From Nitrososphaerota archaeon (GTDB taxonomy: Archaea > Thermoproteota > Nitrososphaeria > Nitrososphaerales > CADDZS01), in assembly GCA_027886795.1 (NCBI GenBank), contig JAPCJU010000005.1, positions 1 through 18,576 on the forward strand: a DNA stretch of 18,576 nt, read 5' to 3'. Below are positions 7,402-15,242 of this stretch, piece by piece; the stretch's first letter is position 1; every line of letters starts with the position of its first letter. The notes under the pieces were generated by a model. It had not been told where the DNA came from and ran no database searches. It saw nothing but the letters and a program-made list of their open reading frames with translations. The position numbers and the translations under genes were made by a program.

Positions 7402-7842
7402 ATGTCACAAATTTCATTTCAAATGATTCGTCCACAAGCGAAAGATCGCGAATTAATTTTGCAAATGTTGAGGGGCTCGGGTTTGACGACTGAGGGGGTA
7501 GATGATAGCGGATTCTGGGTTGCGAAAAATGTAGAAGACAAGCTAATTGGCGCAGTGGGTCTGGAAACTTGGGGGAACCAAGGGTTATTGCGCTCGCTCG
7601 TAGTCGAAAAAAGCTACAGAGGTTTGGGAGTTGGTCGTTCCCTCGTCTTGCATACTGTCGAATTAGCGCGGAAGAGAAAGCTCAAAGAACTGTTCTTGAT
7701 AACGGAAGCCGTCAAGGATTATTATTTGAAATTTGGCTTTGAAGTTTTGGAACGAAACAATGTCGAAGGGCAAGTGCTGGGTTCAGCCGAGTTTCGGGGT
7801 GCATGTTTAGAATCTGCCGATGTAATGAGGATAATTCTATAG
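7402..7842 (+). CDS. GNAT-family N-acetyltransferase, ArsN2-like (146 aa)
   Basis: Seen: the GNAT acetyl-CoA site is YRGLGVGRSL after strand LLRSLVVEK, followed by helix VLHTVELARKRK and the final strand-helix YYLKFGFEVLERN. The C-terminal stretch AEFRGACLESADVMRIIL and the central AVGLETWGNQGLLRS resemble ArsN2-type acetyltransferases from arsenic-resistance loci, as remembered; no alignment was run. No arsenic genes are visible here, so the substrate is open. ATG at 7402 was chosen because it starts 13 nt after taw1 ends. In-frame ATGs at 7366 and 7378 would overlap taw1, and ATG at 7423 is also possible. Probably shares the taw1 transcript. It converges on the livF gene, whose stop lies 34 nt away. 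Confidence 0.8.
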   Translation: MSQISFQMIRPQAKDRELILQMLRGSGLTTEGVDDSGFWVAKNVEDKLIGAVGLETWGNQGLLRSLVVEKSYRGLGVGRSLVLHTVELARKRKLKELFLITEAVKDYYLKFGFEVLERNNVEGQVLGSAEFRGACLESADVMRIIL

Positions 7843-7875
7843 TCTCAGCTGCCGGCCTTGGAGGTCAAATCCGCG

Positions 7876-8595
7876 TTATTCCGCTGCAGTCTTTAGGCCG
7901 AGGTACATCCGTGAGAGCTCTTGATGAGCAAGTAGATCTTTCGCTGAGCCCTCGAAGACCCTCTTCCCGCTTACAAGAAGATACGCTTTGTCTCCGATCT
8001 CAAGCGCCTTTTTCGCATTCTGCTCGACAAGAAGAACTGTCATGCCAAGATTCCTCGGCAAATCCACCACCTTTCTGAGAACTTCGGTAGCTAGTTTCGG
8101 AGACAAGTTTGCAGTGGGCTCATCTAGCATGATCACCTTTGGCTTACGTATCAGTGCCATGGTCATCGCGACCATTTGTCTCTCTCCCCCGCTCAAATTC
8201 TGAACCTTTGATTTCAAGTAATTTGAGAGCTGGGGGAACATGTCGAGGCCGATTTGAAGTCTGGAATCAAATTCTCGATCGGGCACGGTGTATCCTGCCA
8301 TCTTGAAATTCTCCGCTACCGTGAGCTGCGTAAAGGCACTTTCAGTCTGGGGAAGATATGCGAGGCCCCGCTTTGCAATCTCATGCGCAGGAAGGCCCGA
8401 AATTTTCTTTCCGTCCAGAGAAACATCTCCGCCGTAGATGGTCGTGAGTCCCGCTATAGTTTTGAGAAGAGTGCTTTTTCCCGATCCGTTGGGGCCGACA
8501 ATTACCGTGATTTCTTTGTCCGAGGCCTCAAGAGAAATGCCATTAATGATGTGCATGCTGCCGTAACCGGCAGAAATGTCGCGAACAGAAAGCAA
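7876..8595 (-). CDS. livF: Branched-chain amino-acid-type ABC importer, ATPase subunit LivF (239 aa)
   Basis: Role: one of the two ATPases driving a HAAT-family importer at the inner face of the membrane. Seen: Walker A GPNGSGKST at residues 34-42, Q-loop glutamine in LAYLPQTES (Q83), signature LSGGERQ at 134-140, and Walker B VIMLDEPTANLSP from 154. The switch histidine of many ABC ATPases is replaced by VEQNAKKAL, which is normal for LivF. Length matches the family (about 235). The start is TTG at 8595; no ATG or GTG lies in frame near it and residues LSVRDISAGYG fit the family N-terminus. It follows livG by 20 nt, so the two are cotranscribed. Substrate cannot be read from the ATPase. Confidence 0.95.
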   Translation of the reverse strand: MLSVRDISAGYGSMHIINGISLEASDKEITVIVGPNGSGKSTLLKTIAGLTTIYGGDVSLDGKKISGLPAHEIAKRGLAYLPQTESAFTQLTVAENFKMAGYTVPDREFDSRLQIGLDMFPQLSNYLKSKVQNLSGGERQMVAMTMALIRKPKVIMLDEPTANLSPKLATEVLRKVVDLPRNLGMTVLLVEQNAKKALEIGDKAYLLVSGKRVFEGSAKDLLAHQELSRMYLGLKTAAE

Positions 8596-8615
8596 AATGA
8601 TCTTCGATATTCCCT

Positions 8616-9374
8616 TTAACCGCCTAAATAGGCGTCAATTACTCTCGTGTCTGATGTCACTTCCTGCGGGGTACCTGTGATTAACAACTTTCCATATGCC
8701 ATCGCGATTACGGCATCGACGTAGCTTAGGGCAATGTCCAGTCTGTGCTCGATAATCAAGAACGTAATCCCGTAGTTATCTCTAAGTTTGATGAGCGTCG
8801 AAAATATTTCGTGCGCAAGGGTCGGGTTCACTCCGGAAATTGGCTCATCTAGAAGTATCACGCTGGCGTTGCTTATCAGCGCCCTACCTATCTCAAGGAG
8901 TTTAAGCTGGCCCCCGCTTAAGACCGCGGCACGATGATCCCACATGTGGGACAAACCAACCATCGCCAAAACATCAAATGCTATCTCTGCGGTTCTCTCT
9001 TCTTCGCTTATCCAAGATTTCTTGACAAGAGATCTCGCAAAGCTTTCACCTGGGTTATCCTTTTTCGCAACCATCACATTTTCGAGAACCGTTAGCTGAG
9101 GAAACAACGAAGGAATCTGAAAGGTTCTGGCTAATCCACGCCGGTATACATCATGTGGAGACAAACCTGTGATGTCTTTGCCACGAAAAAATACTTTTCC
9201 TGAATCCGGTTTGTACAGACCTCCAATCACATTGATTAGAGTTGTCTTTCCAGATCCGTTGGGGCCCATGAGAATTGTAAGCGATTTTTCTTCCGCGCCG
9301 AATGAAATATCGTCTAGTGCATGCAGGTTGCCAAAAGACTTGCGGATGTTTTGAACTTCTATCGCAAAGCCCAT
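8616..9374 (-). CDS. livG: Branched-chain amino-acid-type ABC importer, ATPase subunit LivG (252 aa)
   Basis: Seen, numbered from the ATG: Walker A GPNGSGKTT at residues 37-45, the LivG-type segment GLARTFQIPSLFPQLTVLEN around 80-99, signature LSGGQ at 152-156, Walker B VILLDEPISGVNP from 172, and switch histidine in LIIEHRLDIA. These separate it clearly from LivF. The longest frame begins with TTG at 9383. I prefer ATG at 9374, three codons in, because it is the stronger codon and MGFAIEVQNIRKSFG fits the family start. It lies 74 nt after livK, with a terminator-like hairpin between, so it is probably expressed at a lower level than the binding protein. Confidence 0.95.
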   Translation of the reverse strand: MGFAIEVQNIRKSFGNLHALDDISFGAEEKSLTILMGPNGSGKTTLINVIGGLYKPDSGKVFFRGKDITGLSPHDVYRRGLARTFQIPSLFPQLTVLENVMVAKKDNPGESFARSLVKKSWISEEERTAEIAFDVLAMVGLSHMWDHRAAVLSGGQLKLLEIGRALISNASVILLDEPISGVNPTLAHEIFSTLIKLRDNYGITFLIIEHRLDIALSYVDAVIAMAYGKLLITGTPQEVTSDTRVIDAYLGG

Positions 9375-9401
9375 ATCTCTCAAATCAAGATGTTCAGGCA
9401 G

Positions 9402-9450
9402 AAAAAAGAAAAAGGGGGAAAAGGAGTTTGTTTCTTATTTAACTCCTTTT
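9402..9450 (-). terminator. Hairpin with U-rich tail between livK and livG
   Basis: A perfect 10-bp stem: AAAAGGAGTT at 9419-9428 pairs with AACTCCTTTT at 9441-9450 across a 12-nt loop. On the minus strand it is followed by C5, T5, C and T6 (9418 down to 9402). The distal arm overlaps the livK stop codon. It looks like an intrinsic-type terminator or a 3' processing/stability hairpin. It would let livK be expressed in excess over livG and livF, as is common for binding proteins. Confidence 0.6.
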
Positions 9451-10849
9451 ATGTTGAAGGTTTGTTTGTCCAAGTTACAGAGTTTGCCGAGAACGACCAC
9501 GATCCGCATACTGTCCATGCAAGACTGCTGGCCGGGCCTGTGATGCAATAGATCAGATAGTCGGATGCCGCTCTATCTCCACTTGCGTCGAGCAGTGTCC
9601 ATCCAGATACTCCGTAGTAGTTGTCTGCGACTGTTGATATGACCGATTGAACGCATGAACCGCTGTTCTGTCCACATGCTAGAATGGAAAGGGCTGCGAT
9701 CCAAACATCGTCATAAGAACCTATCGCGTAGGGGTCGCAGGTTCGGCTCGTCGCAGAAAAGAGCTGCTTGCAAAGGGTCTGTGTTTTACTGCTGTTGGTG
9801 AAACCGAATACTGTAGATGGAAGTCTGACAGCTTGAATTGCAGAAGCTATGGTTGAGTTTGTGAATACTGATTCCCCTTGCTCACCATCGGTTCCGTACC
9901 ATGGCTGTTGTGTCTTTAGAAGAGCAGGGTAGTTTGTGCTGGCTTGCTGAATCAATGTGGCGCCTTCATCGAATGCTATGAGCTGTATAGCCACCGCATC
10001 GGCTCCGTATTTCGTTACCGCAGCATTCCAGTCAGTATTGAGCGTACTCAGGATTGGCACGAAGTTCGTCGTTGTTGCATCATATGGAATCGAGTCCGCT
10101 ACTGTTCCGCCGGCAACACCAAAGGCTGCAGCAGTGTAGTTGGCTAAACCGCTACCGTAAGTATCTTGTCGGTATACTTGTATTACTGCTTTGACACCAT
10201 CTTGCCACATCATGGCCGCGTCAGCTTTTCCCTGAACGATGTCTGTTGGTGCCGTTCTGAAAAGATAGTCATTTGGGATCGCTAGGGAGTGTGCTGTTGA
10301 TGATGGACTGATCATGACGATCTGGTTTGAATTTGCGAATGAAAGCAGTGCTTGCGCAGTGCCGCTGTTGAGCGGTCCGACAGTTACCGATATTCCATCA
10401 GATTTGAATGTGTTCATGGCATTTTGTGCCTTTGTGTTATCCAGAGCGTAGTCTTCAACAACTACGTTGAACGTGACTTTTCCTGCATACGGTGTGTTTT
10501 GCAGATAGGCGTTGATATCGTTGATTGCTTGATGTGTTGTGAAGTTAATCTTTGCACCTATACCAGATAACCCGTCTGTTAGGTCGTCTAGAACACCGAT
10601 GCTGATAGTACCCGACAATCCACCGCCTCCACCACCACTCACAGTGGTTGTCACAGTCGAACCGGTTCCTGGGACCGTTACCGTTGTCCCGCCTGTTCCT
10701 GGTCCAGTTACTGTCGTAGTCTGTGTACTTGTTTTAGCTGATCCTGTGGCTGCATATCCGACTCCAGCGCCGATCACTAGTCCCACTACCAATAACACGG
10801 CAGCTATCGCCGAAGAAACACCCGAACGTCTTAGCTTAATTTTAGGCAT
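9449..10849 (-). CDS. livK: ABC importer extracytoplasmic binding protein, LivK/HAAT type (466 aa)
   Basis: Role: captures substrate outside the membrane and delivers it to LivH/LivM. Seen: basic N-terminus MPKIKLRRSG, hydrophobic segment about 13-33, then a Thr/Gly-rich linker at 36-79 ending in six glycines. The type-1 periplasmic-binding fold starts at TISIGVLDDL (81). The family segment GPLNSGTAQALLSFANSN (158-175) leads into IVMISPSSTA, and YDDVWIAALSIL (379-390) is also typical. There is no lipobox cysteine, so the protein is either anchored by its N-terminal helix or cleaved near GYAA. Six cysteines in the last 107 residues (360, 371, 392, 399, 435, 448) could form disulfides. The linker suggests a spacer from membrane through a surface layer. 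Substrate unknown: branched-chain amino acids, other amino acids, amides or urea are all possible. Confidence 0.93.
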   Translation of the reverse strand: MPKIKLRRSGVSSAIAAVLLVVGLVIGAGVGYAATGSAKTSTQTTTVTGPGTGGTTVTVPGTGSTVTTTVSGGGGGGLSGTISIGVLDDLTDGLSGIGAKINFTTHQAINDINAYLQNTPYAGKVTFNVVVEDYALDNTKAQNAMNTFKSDGISVTVGPLNSGTAQALLSFANSNQIVMISPSSTAHSLAIPNDYLFRTAPTDIVQGKADAAMMWQDGVKAVIQVYRQDTYGSGLANYTAAAFGVAGGTVADSIPYDATTTNFVPILSTLNTDWNAAVTKYGADAVAIQLIAFDEGATLIQQASTNYPALLKTQQPWYGTDGEQGESVFTNSTIASAIQAVRLPSTVFGFTNSSKTQTLCKQLFSATSRTCDPYAIGSYDDVWIAALSILACGQNSGSCVQSVISTVADNYYGVSGWTLLDASGDRAASDYLIYCITGPASSLAWTVCGSWSFSANSVTWTNKPST

Positions 10850-10905
10850 TGAGGCTCCTCAGAAGATCGGAATGTATTTAACTCTTAAGGCAAATCACGA
10901 GCGAG
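10850..10905. promoter_or_regulatory. Bidirectional promoter of livK and livH with one central TATA-like box
   Basis: The only clear TATA-like core is TATTTA at 10875-10880 (TAAATA on the minus strand). It is centred at 10877.5, exactly midway between the A of the livK ATG (10849) and the A of the livH ATG (10906). At 28 nt to each side this is the normal spacing for leaderless archaeal transcripts, so one box may serve both directions. A short inverted repeat, TGAGG-CT-CCTCA at 10850-10861, adjoins livK. If the livK start site is further upstream, its AGGAG would act as a ribosome-binding site. Confidence 0.55.
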
Positions 10906-11883
10906 ATGATCGACCCCACAGTTTCGAATTCCATAATTTATGGATCACTCGTGGGATTGATGTGCGTTGGCCTAACTGTCACTTATCTCACTACAAAAGT
11001 ACCGAATTTTGCCGTTGGCGACTTTGTCGTTGTCGGTACATATGCAACTGCAGCTCCGTTTATCCTCTGGGATGTTCAAAGTCCGTACTTCACTGTACCA
11101 ATAGGGATAATTTTTGGTGGCATCTCCGCGGTCGCTATGTATCTAATCGTTCTGCGGCCTTTGATTCGTCGCGGTTCATCCCTTGTAGTTCTGATGATTG
11201 CGACTCTCGCGGTTGACATCATCTTCACGGGAATTTTCGAACTGTTCGTAGGTTACATGGGAAGCAAGTATGGGAGAATTTTGAATAACAAGGGATATGG
11301 TGGTCAATTCTATACTTTAGGGCAACTAAAAGATTTTCAGATATTTGGCAATAGTGGTTTGTTGATTGTTGCACCGGTTGTACTTGTGACGTTATCTATC
11401 GGCCTTTATTTGTTGCTCACCAGATCAAAGTTTGGGGTAGCGATGAGAGCTGCAATTGAGAATTCAAACCTTGCTCGGACAGTGGGAATAAATGTGGAGA
11501 GGGTCAACATCATATCTTGGTTTCTGGCTGGGGCCATCGCCGGTTTAGCAGGTGGCCTAATAGCAATATGGACAGCTACGCCCGAGGGCAATTCTTCTTT
11601 GCTCATAGTAGACATTTTCGCTGGTAGCGTGCTGGGAGGCCTTGGAAGTGTTTACGGCGCGATAATCGGAGGATTAATCATAGGTGCCAGCGAAACATAT
11701 CTTGCGTCCGCCTTGAGTGGATTGGTCAGCCAAATCTATGGGGCGAGTGTCGGATCTCAGGTTCTAGAATTTCAAAAAGGGATTCCACTTGCGATCATGA
11801 TAATAGTACTTCTTATTGCACCGCATGGACTAACGGGCGTGAACTGGAAAAGAGTTGGGAAAAGAGTCGGGTTAATGAAATAA
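10906..11883 (+). CDS. livH: Branched-chain amino-acid-type ABC importer, permease LivH (325 aa)
   Basis: Seen: a hydrophobic polytopic protein with about eight transmembrane helices. The LivH hallmark is near the N-terminus, GLTVTYLTTKVPNFAVGDF (22-40), corresponding to the NFAHGE-type motif of the family. The permease-ATPase coupling segment FGVAMRAAIENSNLARTVGI is near 177-196. The GSVLGGLGSVYGAIIGGLIIG segment follows at about 241-261. Start is ATG at 10906, apparently leaderless. The downstream permease begins at the base after this stop codon. Forms the membrane channel with LivM and pairs with LivK/G/F encoded divergently. Confidence 0.93.
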   Translation: MIDPTVSNSIIYGSLVGLMCVGLTVTYLTTKVPNFAVGDFVVVGTYATAAPFILWDVQSPYFTVPIGIIFGGISAVAMYLIVLRPLIRRGSSLVVLMIATLAVDIIFTGIFELFVGYMGSKYGRILNNKGYGGQFYTLGQLKDFQIFGNSGLLIVAPVVLVTLSIGLYLLLTRSKFGVAMRAAIENSNLARTVGINVERVNIISWFLAGAIAGLAGGLIAIWTATPEGNSSLLIVDIFAGSVLGGLGSVYGAIIGGLIIGASETYLASALSGLVSQIYGASVGSQVLEFQKGIPLAIMIIVLLIAPHGLTGVNWKRVGKRVGLMK

Positions 11884-13071
11884 ATGGGTTCTATTCCAAC
11901 TTTTACCGTCAGCTGTGGTACGACGCACATTGACCTCGTCTCTGTTTTTGTAAATGTTGGCATAATTTTTTGTATTTACTTGGTCGTAAGCTTGACTGTT
12001 AATCTGGAATTTGGATATACTGGAATTCCAAATTTCGGGAAAGTTCTTTTTGTGGCTGTAGGAGGCTTGATGGCTGGCACTCTCTCCTATCGCCTCGCCC
12101 TTTACGTTCTAAATCTTCAATCAACCGATGTTATTGCAAACCAGGCGATATTCAACTCTTCAATAAGCAAGTACATTGTTTCTCATCCCTATTTTGGTGT
12201 GGAGCTGTTTTTGTTTTCTCTGATCGTGGGAGGGGGACTCGCAGCCCTGATTGGCTATCTCGCGTCATTTCCGGCGATCAGACTGAAAGAAGACTATCTA
12301 GGAATGCTTCTATTGGCAGCTGGTCAATTCTTTCTCATCTTCGTCACAGCATATTATCCGATAACGGGAGGGACGCAAGGCCTTCTAATACCTGATCCTG
12401 TTAATTGGGCGGTTTCCACGAAAGATTTGCGTGACATTGTAGTACTTGGAATCCTGATTTTGGTCGCTGTGGCAGTTTATCTTTATTCGGAAAGAGTGGC
12501 GAGATCCCCCTTGGGAAGGATGATGCGAGCCGTTCGCGACAACGAGATCTCATCCGAAGCCATTGGCAAGAACACGATTGGAATCAGACGAAATGTTTTG
12601 ATCATTGCTTCTGCCCTAAGTGGTGTCGCCGGCGTACTTTATGTGCTCTGGTCACCCGCGATTTCGCCTGGGACTTTCCTCAGAACGGAATGGACATTCT
12701 ATCCTTTTGTGATAGTTATTCTCGGAGGTGCTGCAAATAACTTGGGCGTTGGGGTAGGGACGGCTGTCTTTGTCGGAATTACAACGATCATCGATCAGGC
12801 TCGAACTTGCATTCTGGGTAATGGAATTTCTCTTCCCATAGATATTAACGCGATAGAACCAATAGCGATTGGTATTCTACTCCTGGTCGTTCTATTATGG
12901 CGACCGAAGGGGCTGGTGCAAGAAAAACCGAGCTCCACCATACGTAAATCGAGGCTCAAAAATATATTTGAAAAAGCAAACAAAGTGCTTAGTCAAGAAA
13001 GGGCTCAGCTTCCCCGTCAAAGCACTGATGCAGATGACGAGACGGTAATGAAGTCTGATGACGACGGCTAG
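11884..13071 (+). CDS. livM: Branched-chain amino-acid-type ABC importer, permease LivM (395 aa)
   Basis: Seen: polytopic membrane protein with the LivM hallmarks LEFGYTGIPNFGKVLFVAVG near residues 41-60, AIRLKEDYLGMLLLA (about 131-145), the coupling helix SPLGRMMRAVRDNEISSEAIG (about 211-231) and a final ILLLVVLLWRPKGLV before the tail. The tail (about 350-395) is hydrophilic: a basic part (STIRKSRLKNIFEKANK) followed by an acidic end (DADDETVMKSDDDG). That is longer than I expect for the family. Its ATG follows the livH TAA directly, so the two are translationally coupled. It converges on the minus-strand OCD-family gene 129 nt away. Confidence 0.92.
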   Translation: MGSIPTFTVSCGTTHIDLVSVFVNVGIIFCIYLVVSLTVNLEFGYTGIPNFGKVLFVAVGGLMAGTLSYRLALYVLNLQSTDVIANQAIFNSSISKYIVSHPYFGVELFLFSLIVGGGLAALIGYLASFPAIRLKEDYLGMLLLAAGQFFLIFVTAYYPITGGTQGLLIPDPVNWAVSTKDLRDIVVLGILILVAVAVYLYSERVARSPLGRMMRAVRDNEISSEAIGKNTIGIRRNVLIIASALSGVAGVLYVLWSPAISPGTFLRTEWTFYPFVIVILGGAANNLGVGVGTAVFVGITTIIDQARTCILGNGISLPIDINAIEPIAIGILLLVVLLWRPKGLVQEKPSSTIRKSRLKNIFEKANKVLSQERAQLPRQSTDADDETVMKSDDDG

Positions 13072-13200
13072 GACTCCTTTTGTACATTGTCACTTGAAGA
13101 AGATCGCGAACACGACTGAAACCTGCAAGCTTCTCCCATTCATAGTACTTCGCAAACAAAAACGGGTCGCACAAAAATCTACCAACAATAGATTTCGGAT
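13072..13200. other. Convergent intergenic region with T-tracts
   Basis: Lies between the 3' ends of livM (plus) and the OCD-family gene (minus). The minus strand carries T5 tracts at 13177-13173 and 13162-13158, 23-45 nt past the minus-strand stop, suitable as archaeal terminators. The plus strand has only TTTT at 13077-13080. A minus-strand open frame crosses the region but was not accepted as a gene. Confidence 0.4.
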
Positions 13201-14178
13201 CTAATTGAGATCTACGTTTATTCCAATTTTTTTCCGAACGGCATTTCGATAGGCCAAAGAAGCGGCTGCGCAATCTTGGATCCCCAGGCCCACCGATTTG
13301 AACAACGTAATCTCTTTAGCGGATGTCCTTCCTGGCTTAGATCCCAGGAGAACTTCGCCAAGGTTGCCGATGATCTCGTCCCTTCGGAACTTGCCTTCAT
13401 TGATGGGAATTATCAGGTCTCCAGCTTCGCTCAAAGCCGCCTCCTCATAGTCCACGAAAACTCTCGACTTCAAAATAGTCTCAGTATCTAACTCTCTTTC
13501 GTCGGGCTTGTAATTTCCGAAAGCGTTTATGTGAGTGCCAGGTCTGATTTCTTTGCCATCAAAGAGCGGAGTCTTTGAAGTTGAAACAGTCACTACAATA
13601 TCTGACGCTCTTAATATATCGCGGGGCTCATCTGCAATTTTGATCTGGAGATCGAGCTTTTTACTCATTTCATCGACGTAACTTTTCGCCCTTTCTCTAA
13701 CAGAATCGTAAACCATAGCGTCGGAAATGTTTCTCACTTCTTTTAATGCCACGAGCTGCGTCTTCGCTTGAGTACCCGCCCCGAAAATTCCTACGGTTGA
13801 AGAGTCCTTTCTGGACAGATACTTTGCAGCCAAACCGCCCAGACCACCCGTTCTCATACCGGTGATGAAAGTCCCGTCCATGATTGCGAGCACTGCGCCG
13901 GTCACTGGATCGTTCAAAACGATCGTACCCATTATCGTGGGTAGGTTCCTCTCAAAGTTCTTGGTGTAAAGCGTAACTATTTTTGTCGAAAAAGAATTCA
14001 TGCCGTAAGCAGGCATTATTCCTATCCAGCCCTCTTCCTTTGGAAGAACCACTATAGATCGGGGAATGATGAAGACCTTGCCGAGTGCAAGCTCTTTGAA
14101 TGCTTCCTCGAGCGAGTCGATCATGTCGCCCATCGAGAGTACCTGCTCTAAATCGGAACGTGAGAGCATCAAGACCAT
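13201..14178 (-). CDS. Ornithine cyclodeaminase / mu-crystallin / archaeal alanine dehydrogenase-family enzyme (325 aa)
   Basis: Seen: family landmarks in order are K66 in FSTKIVTLY, GTFITGMRTGGLGGLAAKYL (102-121) with the substrate-side arginine R109, the NAD(P)-binding loop GIFGAGTQAK (130-139), and GTHINAFGNYKPDERELD (214-231), whose final Asp is the position of the catalytic Asp in ornithine cyclodeaminase. Length is typical (320-350). Known: members interconvert amino acids and oxo or cyclic imino acids (ornithine to proline, alanine to pyruvate, cyclic ketimine reduction). Residues alone do not decide the substrate. Start ATG at 14178. A role in metabolising imported amino acids is plausible beside the liv genes, but is inference. 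The terminal FKSVGLGIQDCAAASLAY also fits the family. Confidence 0.9.
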   Translation of the reverse strand: MVLMLSRSDLEQVLSMGDMIDSLEEAFKELALGKVFIIPRSIVVLPKEEGWIGIMPAYGMNSFSTKIVTLYTKNFERNLPTIMGTIVLNDPVTGAVLAIMDGTFITGMRTGGLGGLAAKYLSRKDSSTVGIFGAGTQAKTQLVALKEVRNISDAMVYDSVRERAKSYVDEMSKKLDLQIKIADEPRDILRASDIVVTVSTSKTPLFDGKEIRPGTHINAFGNYKPDERELDTETILKSRVFVDYEEAALSEAGDLIIPINEGKFRRDEIIGNLGEVLLGSKPGRTSAKEITLFKSVGLGIQDCAAASLAYRNAVRKKIGINVDLN

Positions 14179-14255
14179 ATTTTAGAACACCAAAATTTTA
14201 CCGCGCCACTTTATCAATTCTTTTGTTAGATGTCTAGAATTTGAGAACGTCAAAA

Positions 14256-15242
14256 TTATTCCATTAACAATTTGAGTTGATCCAATTTGAGATCAGGAAT
14301 TTTCAAATTGAGCGGAGCTTCCAAAACGAAAACAGGAACTACACCATCCGGAATTTTTGATAACTTTTCTCGGATATCTTCGATGTCACCTATCAGCGCA
14401 AGTTCATCTATCAGTTTATCATCAACAGCTTCAACGGCGCTCTTACTTCCGGCTACTGAGTGTGCTTCCACTATTTTTTTGACGTTTTTTTCAAGACCTA
14501 AATTGCAAAGATTTTTCGCGTAATAGGCGCCCATTGAAGCCACGTAGAAAGCGATGTTTCTAGCAACTTCGAGCCTAGCTTTTTCTGTCTCGTCACTATT
14601 CATTGTTATTTTCAAATGGAGATATGAGAAGACCTTCTTCCTGTCTGACGAATCTCCTTTTCTCACCAATTCCACCGCCCTAGAAAGCGCCGAAATAGGA
14701 TACATCGTTACTATCGCACCATCACCGATCTCACCGGCTAGTTTCAAATTTCGATCGCCCATCGCTCCAAGGTAGATTTCTTGACTCGTCTCCTTCGCCT
14801 TCGTGTAGAGCTTGAATCCAGAAAGTTTCATCGTATCGCCCGGAAAATCAACAATTTCTCCGCGAGCAACCTTTCGGATTACATCAACGTACTCCCTGGT
14901 CCTTTTCATCGGCAGGTCAAAACTGGCTCCATGCCAGTTTTCCACCAAGGTCTTTCCGCTCGTCCCGATACCTAGCAAGAATCTTTCGCCGGATATCTGA
15001 TCTAAAGTCGCGCAGGCCATTCCTATTACTGCAGCAGACCGGGAAAAGACGTTCAATACGCCGATTCCAATCTTAAGGCGACTTGAAATTCCGAGTAAGT
15101 AACCGGCCGTTGAAAGAGATTCTAATCCCCATGCTTCAGTTATCCAAAAATAATCAAACCCTAATCGATCAGCTTCGAGACAAATGGCCCTGGTTGAATC
15201 AATGGTGGCACCACGCCAGGAGATGGCAAGACCGAAATTCAT
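14256..15242 (-). CDS. LLM-class oxidoreductase, probably F420-dependent (methylene-H4MPT reductase-like, 328 aa)
   Basis: Seen: luciferase-like TIM barrel with MNFGLAISWRG at the start, EADRLGFDYFWITEAWG (23-39), LKIGIGVLNVFSRSAAVIGM (56-75), LDQISGERFLLGIGTSG (80-96) and the later YLGAMGDRNLKLAGEIGDGAI. The pattern matches F420-dependent methylenetetrahydromethanopterin reductase relatives. FMN-dependent members of the superfamily cannot be excluded by eye. True Mer or a general LLM enzyme cannot be separated here, and most such annotations cover diverse substrates. Start ATG at 15242 shares one base with the stop of the upstream thioesterase-like fragment (TGATG), so translation is probably coupled. 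It is separated from the OCD-family gene downstream by 77 nt. Confidence 0.9.
   Translation of the reverse strand: MNFGLAISWRGATIDSTRAICLEADRLGFDYFWITEAWGLESLSTAGYLLGISSRLKIGIGVLNVFSRSAAVIGMACATLDQISGERFLLGIGTSGKTLVENWHGASFDLPMKRTREYVDVIRKVARGEIVDFPGDTMKLSGFKLYTKAKETSQEIYLGAMGDRNLKLAGEIGDGAIVTMYPISALSRAVELVRKGDSSDRKKVFSYLHLKITMNSDETEKARLEVARNIAFYVASMGAYYAKNLCNLGLEKNVKKIVEAHSVAGSKSAVEAVDDKLIDELALIGDIEDIREKLSKIPDGVVPVFVLEAPLNLKIPDLKLDQLKLLME

Noticed and set aside
10539..11216. 225-codon plus-strand frame antisense to livK and overlapping livH
   Set aside because: Its proline/valine-rich start is the antisense of the livK Thr/Gly linker, and the rest is livH in another frame.
12989..13273. Minus-strand 94-codon frame crossing the livM/OCD-family convergent gap
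   Set aside because: The middle part reads plausibly (AKYYEWEKLAGFSRVRDLLQ) but both ends lie antisense to livM or within the OCD-family gene in another frame, and no family is recognisable.
14182..14258. Imperfect direct repeat (TAGAACACCAAAATTTTA-like and TGAGAACGTCAAAATTATT-like copies) around the OCD-family/LLM gap
   Set aside because: The match is partial and A/T-rich, and one copy overlaps the LLM stop codon; chance similarity is as likely as a regulatory repeat.
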